A DNA stretch of 28,583 nucleotides from a virus. Below, in pieces: positions 15,854 to 23,999 of this stretch; within the stretch, counting starts at the first letter, position 1, and every line of letters begins with the position of its first letter. Made by a program: the position numbers and the translations under genes. The notes under the pieces are model-generated. The model was not told the DNA's origin. It saw only the letters and a list, made by a program, of their open reading frames with translations, and ran no database searches. The DNA lies in IMG/VR virus record IMGVR_UViG_3300020171_000104, positions 1-28,583 of that record. One strand, given 5' to 3'.

Positions 15854-16375
15854 ATGGATATCGGGATTACATACGCCAATGGCGGGTTTGATCTGGATCT
15901 TGGGGACGGGGGAGAGGCGGTGGACAACACCCTGAAAACCGCCGTGATCCTCAGCCTTTTTACGGACCGCCTGGCCGATGAAGACGACGTACTGCCGGAC
16001 GGGGGCACGGACCGGCGCGGATGGTGGGGCGATATCTTCCCGGAAGTGGGGGGGGATTTGACCGGCTCCCGGATCTGGCTGCTTTCCCGTGAAAAGCAAT
16101 TGCCCTCGGTTTTGCGCCGGGCCGGGCAATACGCCAAAGAGGCGCTGCAATGGCTGCTGGATGACGGGGTGATCCTGGGCCTGGATGTGGTAGCCGAAAA
16201 CCCGATGGATGGGGTGATGGGCCTGGGGATTTCCATCAAGACGCTTGAAAACACAGCCGTTGACATGCGGATTGCCACGGTTGCCGATGCTGCAGGGTAC
16301 AGCGCCCTGGTGGACATGGGTTATGACATGATCCTGGACACATCCGGGGGCATTATTTTTGATATGAGTTATTAG
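15854..16375 (+). CDS. Mu gp46-like baseplate protein (gpW/gp25-like)
   Basis: 173 aa. It begins MDIGITYANGGFDLDLGDGG and has the family block DRLADEDDVLPDGGTDRRGWWGD, split here as LPDGGTDRRGWWGD after DRLADEDDV, followed by GSRIWLLSREKQ and a helical segment. This is the Mu gp46 family, the baseplate wedge component that contacts the spike-hub complex. The ribosome site GGAGGG is at 15844-15849, just after the inverted repeat that occupies the gap to gp45. Confidence 0.92.
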   Translation: MDIGITYANGGFDLDLGDGGEAVDNTLKTAVILSLFTDRLADEDDVLPDGGTDRRGWWGDIFPEVGGDLTGSRIWLLSREKQLPSVLRRAGQYAKEALQWLLDDGVILGLDVVAENPMDGVMGLGISIKTLENTAVDMRIATVADAAGYSALVDMGYDMILDTSGGIIFDMSY

Positions 16376-16383
16376 GGGGAAAA

Positions 16384-17970
16384 ATGGCGTTTGACCGACC
16401 GGATTTGCAGACCCTGATTACCCGCACCACGGCGGACTTAAACTCCCGTTTCTCCGGGACCTATAACCGGATGCGGCGGATGGTGCTTGCGGTGATAGCG
16501 CGGGTGCTGGCCGGGCTGGCCCACGGGCTTTATGGGTTTTTGGCGTGGATCGCGGAGCAGATTTTTACGGACACGATGGATGACGCCCAGCTTCGACGGG
16601 ACGGGGCCATTTACGGGGTGCCCTACGACCTGGAATCCAAAGCATCCGGAACCCTGGAAGCCACGGGTACGGACGGCTCGGTGATTGAGGCGGACACCCT
16701 GTATCAGCGGGCGGATGGTGCGGAATTCATTGTGCTGGCCGAGGCGGAGATTGTGGGGGGGGTTGCGGATGTGAGTATTCAGGCCAGCAATTACGGGGTG
16801 GAAGCCAACACGGAATCGGGTGAAACCCTGACATTGGTATCTCCGGTTTCGGGCGTGAATCCCGAGGCCACGGTGGATGAAAACGGGATCACCGGGGGGC
16901 TGGATGCCATGAGCATGGCCACCTATAAACAGCGGGTCATCGACCGGAAACGGATCTATTTTACCGGGTCCAATGCCGCCATTTATAAAAAATGGGCGCT
17001 GGAGGTTTCGGGCGTGACAAGGGCCTGGGTGTATGAAAACACCCCGGTGGACGGGTCTGTGACCGTGCTGTTCGTGTGCGATGATGAGGCGGATATCATT
17101 CCGGATGCGGCCAAAATTGGGGATGTGAAAGATTACCTGGAGGAACATACGGACCCGGCCACGGGCATTATTGTGGGGCGGGGCGTGAATGTGACCCTGG
17201 TGGTGGACGGCCCGGTGGCCCAGGAAGTGGATTTTACGATTCTGCCCAGTCCCAACACGTCGGCGGTGCGGGCGGCTATTCTGGGCGAGCTTTCGGATAT
17301 GATCCGGAGGGATGCGGAACCGGGTGAGAATATTTTGATTTCCCATATCCGGGAAGCCATTTCCATTGCGGCCGGGGAAAATGATTATACGCTCACCTCG
17401 CCGATTGCGGACGAGACCGTGGGCGTAATGCTGGACAAATACCGGAGCCAGTTGAAACAACTGCTGCCGCCCGGCCTGGCCTTTCCACGCATGGCCGGAA
17501 CCAATTGGCACCGGGTGTTGGAAGGGATTGCGGCCGAAGCGGCCAGGGTTGAAGACCGGGCGCTGGATCTGCTGGCGGAGATGGACCCGAGCATGGCCAC
17601 GGAGCTGCTGGGCGAATGGGAAGCCGAGTGGGGTTTGCCCGATGCCTGTACCGGTGCGCTTTCGTCCCTGGGGGATCGCCGGGCCGCGCTGTTATCGAGA
17701 ATCCGTTTTGTGGGGGACCAGACGCCGGGATTTTTTGTGCGCCTGGCGGCTTCCATTGGATACACCGTCACGGTGGAAGAAAATGTGGATGGAAATCCCA
17801 AGGTGTGGCGGATTCGGGCTCCGGAAACCACGGTGCGGTGGTTTCGCGCTGGCCAAAGCCGGGCCGGGGACTCCATTCGAACCTGGGGAAATGACCTGCT
17901 GGAATGTGCCATTTTGCAAGTGGCCCCGGCTCACCTAACTGTTTTATTTGCCTATGGAGAGGAAAGCTGA
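16384..17970 (+). CDS. natural fusion of Mu gp47 (baseplate J) and gp48 (DUF2313/YmfQ) in one ORF
   Basis: 528 aa. Residues 1 to about 345 are the baseplate J protein: DRPDLQTLITRTTADLNSR, ARVLAGLAHGLYGFLAWIA, LRRDGAIYGVPY and TYKQRVIDRKRI. Residues about 349-528 are the separate gp48 family: DKYRSQLKQLLPPGLAFPR, MDPSMATELLGEWEAEWGLP and GDQTPGFFVRLAASIGY. Elsewhere these are two genes; here the J part lacks its usual last strand and runs straight into the start of gp48 at Met349 (ATG 17428), without stop or good ribosome site. Both are wedge and tail-fibre attachment parts of the baseplate. The stop overlaps the next ATG by 1 nt. Confidence 0.9.
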   Translation: MAFDRPDLQTLITRTTADLNSRFSGTYNRMRRMVLAVIARVLAGLAHGLYGFLAWIAEQIFTDTMDDAQLRRDGAIYGVPYDLESKASGTLEATGTDGSVIEADTLYQRADGAEFIVLAEAEIVGGVADVSIQASNYGVEANTESGETLTLVSPVSGVNPEATVDENGITGGLDAMSMATYKQRVIDRKRIYFTGSNAAIYKKWALEVSGVTRAWVYENTPVDGSVTVLFVCDDEADIIPDAAKIGDVKDYLEEHTDPATGIIVGRGVNVTLVVDGPVAQEVDFTILPSPNTSAVRAAILGELSDMIRRDAEPGENILISHIREAISIAAGENDYTLTSPIADETVGVMLDKYRSQLKQLLPPGLAFPRMAGTNWHRVLEGIAAEAARVEDRALDLLAEMDPSMATELLGEWEAEWGLPDACTGALSSLGDRRAALLSRIRFVGDQTPGFFVRLAASIGYTVTVEENVDGNPKVWRIRAPETTVRWFRAGQSRAGDSIRTWGNDLLECAILQVAPAHLTVLFAYGEES

Positions 17971-18497
17971 TGCATAAAATAGATTCGCCCAACGCCGACG
18001 CATCCAACGAATTCCGGGACGGAGACCCGATATTGGGGCAGGACGCCACGGAGGTTTGGAGCAAATTCTTAAACACCATTCAACGGGAGCTGGTGGCCAT
18101 TCCGGTGGCAGCCGGGATTGCCCTGGATGATGAAGACGACACCCAGGTGTTGCAGGGGATACTGGCCCTGGTTGCCGCCATGTTTGGCGGTGTGGCGGGC
18201 GCAAACGGATATTTAACCCTGCCGGGCGGGATTATTATTCAATGGGGGATAATTTCACCGGCCAGCCATATGATCTCCTATGATTTTGGGTGGGTCAATT
18301 ATCCGGTTCCCTTCCCCAATAACGCATTTTGTGTGATTCCAGCGCTGTTGACCTCGGAAACGGCAGCGCTGATGGATAATTTCATAGGGGTTCGGGGCGC
18401 ATCCTCGGCGGCCTTCCGGTTGCAAGCGGGCACGAATTTACAGGACACCTCAAGCACCAGGGTTTTTGGAGCATACTGGCTGGCCATCGGAAATTAA
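17970..18497 (+). CDS. short tail fibre protein with gp53-like C-terminal domain
   Basis: 175 aa from ATG 17970, which overlaps the gp47-48 stop (TGATG) and is preceded by GGAGAGGAAAG. Residues 1-75 (DSPNADASNEFRDGDPILG, ATEVWSKFLNTIQRELV) form a baseplate-binding N-terminus. Residues 80-175 are the compact fibre tip: GYLTLPGGIIIQWG, an internal beta region with PVPFPNNAFCVIPAL, and the closing YWLAIGN. That is the gp53-like C-terminal pattern of putative tail fibres. The long repetitive shaft normally between them is missing, so it is probably an adaptor or short tip fibre. The large protein that follows likely does the receptor work. Confidence 0.82.
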   Translation: MHKIDSPNADASNEFRDGDPILGQDATEVWSKFLNTIQRELVAIPVAAGIALDDEDDTQVLQGILALVAAMFGGVAGANGYLTLPGGIIIQWGIISPASHMISYDFGWVNYPVPFPNNAFCVIPALLTSETAALMDNFIGVRGASSAAFRLQAGTNLQDTSSTRVFGAYWLAIGN

Positions 18498-18506
18498 GGG
18501 GGTAAT

Positions 18507-20981
18507 ATGACAAAACAAATCCTTTATGAAATCTGCGAAGATCCGGCGGATGATGACCTGCTCACGGGTGTGGATGTCAGTGATCCAGTCATGGCTCCGG
18601 AAGGGAGCACAAAGAATTTTCGGATCGAAAGCTTGCGTGTTTCCGCAGCTACACAGTTAGCGCTGAATGTGAAGGCGGAAAAGGGGACACATTATCCTTA
18701 TGCGCTGAACATCCAGGATGTAGGCCAGGCGGATATTGACGGTTTGACCATCACCTTTGCCTCGGCTGGGCCGATGGGGGTGGTATTCGATTCTGCGACC
18801 TACACCTTAGAAAGTTTTACTCACACGTTTACTCAGGGCCAAAACTATTTTGTCTGGGTGAATCCGGACGGGACCATACTGTACGATGAGGCTGATGAAG
18901 GAAATTTTGATCGGTATGACCTCAAATGCCCATTATATAAAGTGTTAACCTGGCCTGTTGGCAGCGAAAACACAGGGATCTGGGCCGTATGGAAAATGGC
19001 AGATACCATACCCGTGAGAAACACTGTCTGGAAAGTGCCCGTCAACCTGGATTTGCTCCTGAATGATTATTGGGTTTTCCCACACAACAAAGAGTGGGGG
19101 GCACAAACCCTGGAGTATCGGGATTGCGTTCGGACATCGGCTCGTCGGTTATATTTATGTACGGTTCCGGGCACAATATCTATCACGGAACCCCTTGCGC
19201 CAGCTTTGGTTTGGGAACCCTATTCCTATGAAAACTGGGGAGACTTCCAAGCTACGGATGGGACGGCAATGCTTCGGTATATCGGGATGGATTTTTGCGA
19301 GGGGGCTTTTAGACAGGGATTAATAGCAGGTGTCCACAACGTTTTCGGGCTGGAAACTGCTGGATTCCTGGCCCGGTGCCCGAGAGAGATTTCCGACCCT
19401 CTGGCTCCGATGTTATATGCTTATCTAAAACAGGCGATCAACAGTGCAGTCACCGTTCGGTTTAATAATCATACCTATGAATACGGGATGCATGTGACCG
19501 GGGATTATAATTATGAAGGGTGGGTCTATCGCTGCATCGCACCCGGTGTTACAGACTCTTCCTGTCCTTTTTCAATAGACCCTGCCCCTACACCCGGAAC
19601 AACGACAGTTGAAGATGGTGGCGTGACATGGCTCTGTGTGGGAAGAACTTCTTACCATAACCCGGATGTCAACTGGACGATCATGGATCTTGATATCCTG
19701 GGGGTTTTGCTTACGAAACCGGATTCACATGACGCATCCATATGGGGGTTGATGTTCCTGGCAAACCAACTCCGCGAAGCTGGTAACTTGCCTGATGAAT
19801 TTTTCTATGGATACTCAAAGCACCGGGATTTATATAATAATCCAAAAACCTATTTCAGCACGTTCAATGACTTTATTTATTGTAATCTGACAACCCAATT
19901 TAATGGAAATTTATATTGGGGCTCCCAATTCGGATTGCAGCCGGATGGGTCAGGAGATCTTTATCCCTATTATTTGTTTATGGATATATGCTCTGGGTGG
20001 GGAGCACATGATCAGGCAATAAAAATTTATTCTGATCCGCGAGGGAATAAATCGGCAGCGGATATTGCTTATTACACCGCCTGGAGGGACGCTATTAAAG
20101 GCGGGATCGAGCGGTTTTGGGTGGAGGAAGCCGGGGCTTTTACTTGGGTTTTGGATGATACCGGGGCGCAGATGGAAACGTATTTTCCACCAGATCCCGA
20201 GGACAGCCCGCCAGCTTACCCTTGGGTTATGTCACAATTTACTCCCATGTCCTTTGGAGTCCCAATAGGATACCCAAAAATGCAGCGTGCCCACGCCTAC
20301 GCAGATAAAATATTCCCAAATTGGTGGAAAAGAAATCAGGAGGGTTCCCCCTTTTTAGCGCATTTTGGTGCTCTTGCAATGTGCATGGTAGATGGATCAA
20401 ACACTCTTCGGGATGAAATCATAGATCTGATAGAAAAAGACAGGATGGATGTATTTAGCCCAGATGATCCGACATCTTACGGATTGCAGAACATAAAGAT
20501 GCTTCACGGTTTGGCTATTTATCTCCTATTAAAGACTTCGCCAATTCTTAAACCGTTTAATGTAAACACATTTGATGGGACCGATGGCCATCAATCTGTG
20601 GATGTAAGTGTTGCGGTGTTTACCGGGGTTTGCTCATCCGGGGACGGGGCTGCTTATTATATGGTCCCAGTAAACCTGGATGAGTATTGCTTGGAGGACG
20701 TGTTCATGTCCTGTGCAGTGCCCGGAACCACTGGAGTAATGTCGTTGCAAATCAATCGGCGCAGACTCCCCGTGGGGGGATCTGCGGAGTTTGTTGATAT
20801 GCTTACAACATTATTCAGCGTGGACTCCGGAGAATATGATAGCAGGAACGCGGCTACCCGGGGCGTAATTAACCCGGATATTTCAGATGTCCGTGCCTAC
20901 GATTTGCTGCGTTTGGACATTGTCGATGTCCACACCACGCCAGCCCAGTGGCTGGTGGTTGGGCTGAGGTTCCGAAAATAA
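18507..20981 (+). CDS. large tail-associated receptor-binding/depolymerase-like protein of unknown family
   Basis: 824 aa, in the receptor-binding position of the operon. Residues 1-150 look like a beta-rich adaptor (FGQNYFVWVNPDGT-type segments). Residues about 245-320 and 384-680 are rich in paired helices with aromatic residues (DAMSI-type DASIWGLMFLANQLREAG, QNIKMLHGLAIYLLLKT), reminiscent of six-hairpin (alpha/alpha) toroid glycoside hydrolases or lyases. Residues about 321-380 look like an inserted beta module (GWVYRCIAPGVT, TTTVEDGGVTWLCVG) resembling carbohydrate-binding add-ons. Residues about 690-824 are a jelly-roll-like end (DMLTTLFSVDSGEYDSR, GLRFRK). The gene is visibly AT-richer than its neighbours, suggesting separate acquisition. 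Enzymatic function is inference; no family is recognised. Confidence 0.65.
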   Translation: MTKQILYEICEDPADDDLLTGVDVSDPVMAPEGSTKNFRIESLRVSAATQLALNVKAEKGTHYPYALNIQDVGQADIDGLTITFASAGPMGVVFDSATYTLESFTHTFTQGQNYFVWVNPDGTILYDEADEGNFDRYDLKCPLYKVLTWPVGSENTGIWAVWKMADTIPVRNTVWKVPVNLDLLLNDYWVFPHNKEWGAQTLEYRDCVRTSARRLYLCTVPGTISITEPLAPALVWEPYSYENWGDFQATDGTAMLRYIGMDFCEGAFRQGLIAGVHNVFGLETAGFLARCPREISDPLAPMLYAYLKQAINSAVTVRFNNHTYEYGMHVTGDYNYEGWVYRCIAPGVTDSSCPFSIDPAPTPGTTTVEDGGVTWLCVGRTSYHNPDVNWTIMDLDILGVLLTKPDSHDASIWGLMFLANQLREAGNLPDEFFYGYSKHRDLYNNPKTYFSTFNDFIYCNLTTQFNGNLYWGSQFGLQPDGSGDLYPYYLFMDICSGWGAHDQAIKIYSDPRGNKSAADIAYYTAWRDAIKGGIERFWVEEAGAFTWVLDDTGAQMETYFPPDPEDSPPAYPWVMSQFTPMSFGVPIGYPKMQRAHAYADKIFPNWWKRNQEGSPFLAHFGALAMCMVDGSNTLRDEIIDLIEKDRMDVFSPDDPTSYGLQNIKMLHGLAIYLLLKTSPILKPFNVNTFDGTDGHQSVDVSVAVFTGVCSSGDGAAYYMVPVNLDEYCLEDVFMSCAVPGTTGVMSLQINRRRLPVGGSAEFVDMLTTLFSVDSGEYDSRNAATRGVINPDISDVRAYDLLRLDIVDVHTTPAQWLVVGLRFRK

Positions 20982-21097
20982 ACGTCCAAGATGCTGGCCG
21001 GAACATCGGAACTGTATCTGCATGATTTGGGGTATTACTGGTTTTTGAAAAAGGCGGGAATATGAAAATGGACGCGGAATATCCATAGTTTTTTTAT

Positions 21098-21183
21098 GGG
21101 GGTCGCTCCGGAAAGGCTGTAACCTTGCCGGAGCGAATGGTTGTTCAAGAGCCAACCAAACATCTGATGAACAGACGACCCCC
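21098..21183. other. candidate structured element: three hairpins closed by an 8-bp stem
   Basis: GGGGGTCG (21098-21105) pairs with CGACCCCC (21176-21183). Inside are CGCTCCGG (21104-21111) with CCGGAGCG (21128-21135), having AAGG/CCTT stacked within; TGGTTG (21138-21143) with CAACCA (21153-21158); and TCTG (21163-21166) with CAGA (21172-21175). The first hairpin competes with the closing stem for two bases. Another small palindrome, GCTCGGACCGAGC, follows at 21184-21196. It lies in the 243-nt gap between the receptor-binding gene and the methyltransferase. It could be a structured RNA leader, a terminator-like element or a mobile-element trace. Confidence 0.4.
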
Positions 21184-21224
21184 GCTCGGACCGAGCAAGG
21201 GGGATATATCACAGTGGAGGCGAC

Positions 21225-21983
21225 ATGAACAGCCCTTTGGCGTACATCGGCGGCAAATCAAAATTGGCGAAAACCATTATTGAAATGATGCCGGGTCATC
21301 AACAGTATTGCGAAGTTTTTGCAGGAGCGGCCTGGGTATTTTTCAAAAAGGAACCGTCCAGGTTTGAGGTGATCAACGATCTTGACAGTGAGCTGGTCTC
21401 TTTTTACCGGGTGGTTCAAAATCACCTGGAGGAGTTTTTAAAGCAGTTTAAATGGCTGCTTTCATCCAGGGAAATCTTCGAGGATTGGAAACGCCAGCAG
21501 GAAGCAGGCGGATGGACGGACATTCAGCGGGCAGCCAAATACTACTATTTGCAAAGACTGTGTTTCGGCGGCCGGGTCCGGTCCAGAACCTTCGGCGCTG
21601 GCCCAATGCACAAGCCAAGAATAAACCTGCTAAGGCTTGAAGAGGAATTGTCTTCCGTTTATTTGCGCCTGGCCGGGGTTTCCATCGAGCACCTGAGCTG
21701 GGACCGGTTTATTGAGGTGTATGATAAGCCTGGTACCCTGTTTTATCTGGACCCGCCGTATTACAAGATGCCGTATTACAATCACAATCTCGGCATCAAT
21801 GATTACCGGAAAATGGCCAAAGCCCTCATCGCCATTAAGGGGCTTTTCATCCTGAGTCTCAATGACCATCCGGACATCCGGGAGGTGTTTAAGGACTATA
21901 AAATAAGGGGCGTACAGTTAAAATACACGGTTTCAAAGGAAGGTCAAAAGACCGCTAATGAGCTGCTGATCACCAATTATTAG
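21225..21983 (+). CDS. dam: D12-class DNA N6-adenine methyltransferase (Dam-like)
   Basis: 252 aa. It transfers a methyl group from S-adenosylmethionine to adenine in DNA. The AdoMet-binding start LAYIGGKSKLAKTIIE (residues 4-19), the segment VFAGAAWVFF, DLDSELVSFYR and the catalytic LDPPYY motif near residue 175 define the D12 class. Family members span about 250-290 aa, so it is full length. No restriction partner is nearby, so it is probably an orphan phage enzyme that masks phage DNA or affects timing of transposition; in Mu the unrelated Mom modification occupies the same right-end slot. GGAGG at about 21216-21220 supports the start. The target sequence cannot be read from the protein. 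Confidence 0.92.
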   Translation: MNSPLAYIGGKSKLAKTIIEMMPGHQQYCEVFAGAAWVFFKKEPSRFEVINDLDSELVSFYRVVQNHLEEFLKQFKWLLSSREIFEDWKRQQEAGGWTDIQRAAKYYYLQRLCFGGRVRSRTFGAGPMHKPRINLLRLEEELSSVYLRLAGVSIEHLSWDRFIEVYDKPGTLFYLDPPYYKMPYYNHNLGINDYRKMAKALIAIKGLFILSLNDHPDIREVFKDYKIRGVQLKYTVSKEGQKTANELLITNY

Positions 21984-22000
21984 ACCCGAAAAACCTTTAA

Positions 22001-22043
22001 AAAAAGCCTGCCAAATCGATCAACCGATTCGGACAGGCTTTTT
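22001..22043. terminator. strong bidirectional rho-independent terminator
   Basis: AAAAAGCCTG (22001-22010) pairs with CAGGCTTTTT (22034-22043), and AATCG/CGATT pair within, giving a stem with A-run on one side and T-run on the other. It lies 17 nt after the methyltransferase stop and would end the phage late transcript. It also blocks transcription entering from the flank. Confidence 0.88.
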
Positions 22044-22053
22044 ACGCCCAAAA

Positions 22054-22107
22054 GCAAATGGCTTGAGTTTTTCTCAAACCATTTGCAAAAAATCTCAAAC
22101 CATTTGC
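22054..22107. repeat. putative transposase-binding sites at the prophage right end
   Basis: CTCAAACCATTTGC occurs at 22073-22086 and 22094-22107, an exact repeat with a 21-nt period (two helical turns). An inverted copy with one mismatch, GCAAATGGCTTGAG, lies at 22054-22067. Mu-type right ends carry adjacent transposase-binding sites of about 22 bp just inside the terminus, and this array sits between the phage terminator and apparently host sequence. The terminal dinucleotide CA could be at 22118-22119 or 22124-22125. The left end is outside the window, so the pair cannot be compared. Confidence 0.6.
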
Positions 22108-22122
22108 GAAACTATACCAGAT

Positions 22123-22267
22123 ACAGATCCCGAGAATAGACCTGAACGGATAACCAAAACCCTTTTGATTTCAATTTTAAAACCCTTGGTTTCAATTTCA
22201 TAAACCTCCAACCCGAGCCTTACAAAAATTCCGGAGGCCCCCTCCCCTACTTGGGATTTTGATTGAT
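22123..22267 (+). repeat. 145-bp direct repeat, copy 1
   Basis: The sequence from CAGATCCCGAGAATAGACCT to GGATTTTGATTGAT recurs at 24000-24143 with roughly 85-88% identity by eye. Similarity begins within a few bases of the putative phage terminus, which suggests that the repeat is host DNA into or beside which the phage inserted. Confidence 0.85.
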
Positions 22268-22716
22268 TTGATTGATGGCAAGCAAGATGGAATCGTAAAA
22301 GGTCAGAATTAACATTTTTAGTTTCGATAACTCATTTATTTTATTACCTTTATATAGCTCATTTTTCCATATAGTTTTATCAGCCTGCCCGAACCGTATT
22401 TTTCAGTCATCATTTAGGACAGATTCAAGTAATCCTGATTTGGCCTGCTTTGACCTTGGAATTTAAAGGTAGATTGGCGGAGCCGTCTGAGAGGAATATT
22501 TCTAAGGGATAAATTTTGCACATATTTTGGATGCAACAGGAAGGACGATACGGTACCGGCATGAATGTTGTTAATGTCACTTGGATACAATGACCACTTG
22601 CTATCCTCTCTTGAAGAAAATCCATAATGAATAGATTCCGTTGCCTTGGGCCGGACATTTTTTTATATGTCAACCTGGGCTTTGGGCAAGGAGGGGGCTT
22701 TCTCTCTTTCTATATC
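22268..22716. other. intergenic, no supported gene
   Basis: About 450 nt of AT-rich DNA between the first 145-bp repeat and the end of the Fic gene. Short open frames exist on both strands but none has a ribosome site, family resemblance or coding-like composition. I see no hairpin terminator directly after the Fic stop. Confidence 0.6.
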
Positions 22717-23733
22717 CTAATCTTCACTTTTTTGCCGGGCTTTATCCGTCAAACGATACCTCTGAAGAGGGCTGTTGGGTTTATCGGGGAGTGTCATTTC
22801 GATCAATCCATTTGCCAATGCAGGCTTAAGATAGCTTTCACGAAACGATTTCCTGTCCAGTATGCCCATTTCTTCTTGGAGCTTATCCCGGCTCATCTCA
22901 CCAACCAGCGCTAACATCAACCGCTCAACTTGGGGGGTTACATGGGGGGCAGCTTGGGGGGTAATGGAGGACACAGCTCCTTCAATCATCCTGAGCAAGA
23001 ACTCGATAAATGATGAAGAATCGGCCTCACGAGTGCTTTTTTGCAAAACCTGATAATATTCCATCTGGTTCTCGTGGATAAGGCTTTCAACTGGAATGTT
23101 GGCAAAAATTGGATTCCAATTGGTAAGCATTAAGGTTTGCCATAGCCGCCCCATGCGTCCATTACCGTCTGAAAAAGGATGAATGAACTCAAATTCGTAA
23201 TGGAACACAGAACTGCTTACCAATGGATGCTGATTGGTATTTGTCACCCAATGCAACAGATCACGCATGAGTACCGGAACACGATGGGCTTGGGGAGCCA
23301 TGTGAATAACCTTTTCACCATTCATAATCCCGACACCCCCTGATCTGTATTTGCCGGGCTCTTTCATCAAACCATCCATAAGGATACGATGGGCTTCCAG
23401 TAAATCTGATTCCAGACCCGGTTGCCAATGTTGAAAACGATCGTAGGCGGCGATGGCGTTTTGCACTTCTCGAATTTCACGAGGCTTTGCCAAAACTTGT
23501 TTGCCATCCAAAATCGCGGTGATCTGTTCCTCGGTCAAAGTGTTGCCTTCAATGGCCAAGGACCCCCGAATCGTTCGGATTCTGTTTATTCTTCTAAGCC
23601 GAAGTGCTTTGGTTAAATCCGGCTGCATTGATAAACGGCCCAATCCTTCACCGATACTTGCAACCAGGTGTATGATGCCCGAATTTATCGAAAAGGGAGG
23701 GTTGTATGGCTCATTTTTTTTCAAACTCACCAC
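22717..23733 (-). CDS. fic: Fic family protein (AMP transferase-type) with C-terminal winged helix
   Basis: 338 aa. Fic enzymes move AMP or another nucleotide part onto target proteins. The catalytic motif HPFSDGNGRMGR is complete at residues 185-196. The autoinhibitory helix motif S-x-x-x-E-G is present at residues 58-63 (SLAIEG), which makes this a class II Fic where the helix lies N-terminal. Residues about 262-335 form a winged-helix-like domain, so it may bind DNA, as in single-gene Fic regulators. The start is GTG at 23733, followed by a second GTG; a TTG four codons in, with AAGGTGG ahead, is an alternative. The linker SITPQAAPHVTPQV is made of a 12-nt repeat. Its target is unknown. 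Confidence 0.93.
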   Translation of the reverse strand: MVSLKKNEPYNPPFSINSGIIHLVASIGEGLGRLSMQPDLTKALRLRRINRIRTIRGSLAIEGNTLTEEQITAILDGKQVLAKPREIREVQNAIAAYDRFQHWQPGLESDLLEAHRILMDGLMKEPGKYRSGGVGIMNGEKVIHMAPQAHRVPVLMRDLLHWVTNTNQHPLVSSSVFHYEFEFIHPFSDGNGRMGRLWQTLMLTNWNPIFANIPVESLIHENQMEYYQVLQKSTREADSSSFIEFLLRMIEGAVSSITPQAAPHVTPQVERLMLALVGEMSRDKLQEEMGILDRKSFRESYLKPALANGLIEMTLPDKPNSPLQRYRLTDKARQKSED

Positions 23734-23889
23734 CTTTGTATCTGCATGGCATTAATCTTCAATGTTTGCTGAAAATTATACCAGATCAAACCCGGAAATA
23801 CAATTTAATAATAATTAAATTACAAGAGGTTATGTTCTTTGTATTGGGTATTTTGCGTTAAACAGCTTCCCTTGAAAACCAATAAGAAA

Positions 23890-23933
23890 AACCCCATTGC
23901 AATCAAACCCAAACCCAACCCCATTGCAATCAA
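23890..23933. repeat. 17-nt direct repeat upstream of fic
   Basis: AACCCCATTGCAATCAA occurs at 23890-23906 and again at 23917-23933, 27 nt apart, about 160 nt upstream of the divergently read Fic start. It might be an operator pair or a simple duplication. Confidence 0.7.
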
Positions 23934-23999
23934 TTAAGAACCCAACAAGTCACCGGACAAACATTCCGCGATATAGCTCCCGGACGCAGATCACAAACC

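Noticed and set aside
16438-17511. 357-codon open frame on the minus strand
   Set aside because: It is antisense to the gp47 part, rich in His/Arg/Gly as expected from GC-rich antisense frames, and lacks a ribosome site.
17970-20981. Mu-type invertible tail-fibre segment
   Set aside because: No pair of inverted recombination sites, no second fibre set on the opposite strand and no invertase gene in view.
21098-21183. tRNA-like cloverleaf on the minus strand
   Set aside because: The closing stem, 4-bp arm and 6-bp arm resemble acceptor, D and anticodon arms. However, the anticodon loop would have 9 nt, there is no T-loop consensus, and the third arm is a long hairpin of wrong size.
22054-22107. 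CRISPR array start
   Set aside because: Only three 14-nt motifs, one of them inverted, with 5-7 nt between; no spacers of suitable size and no cas genes.
22425-22673. 82-codon minus-strand frame after fic
   Set aside because: No ribosome site and no recognisable family; composition is not convincing.
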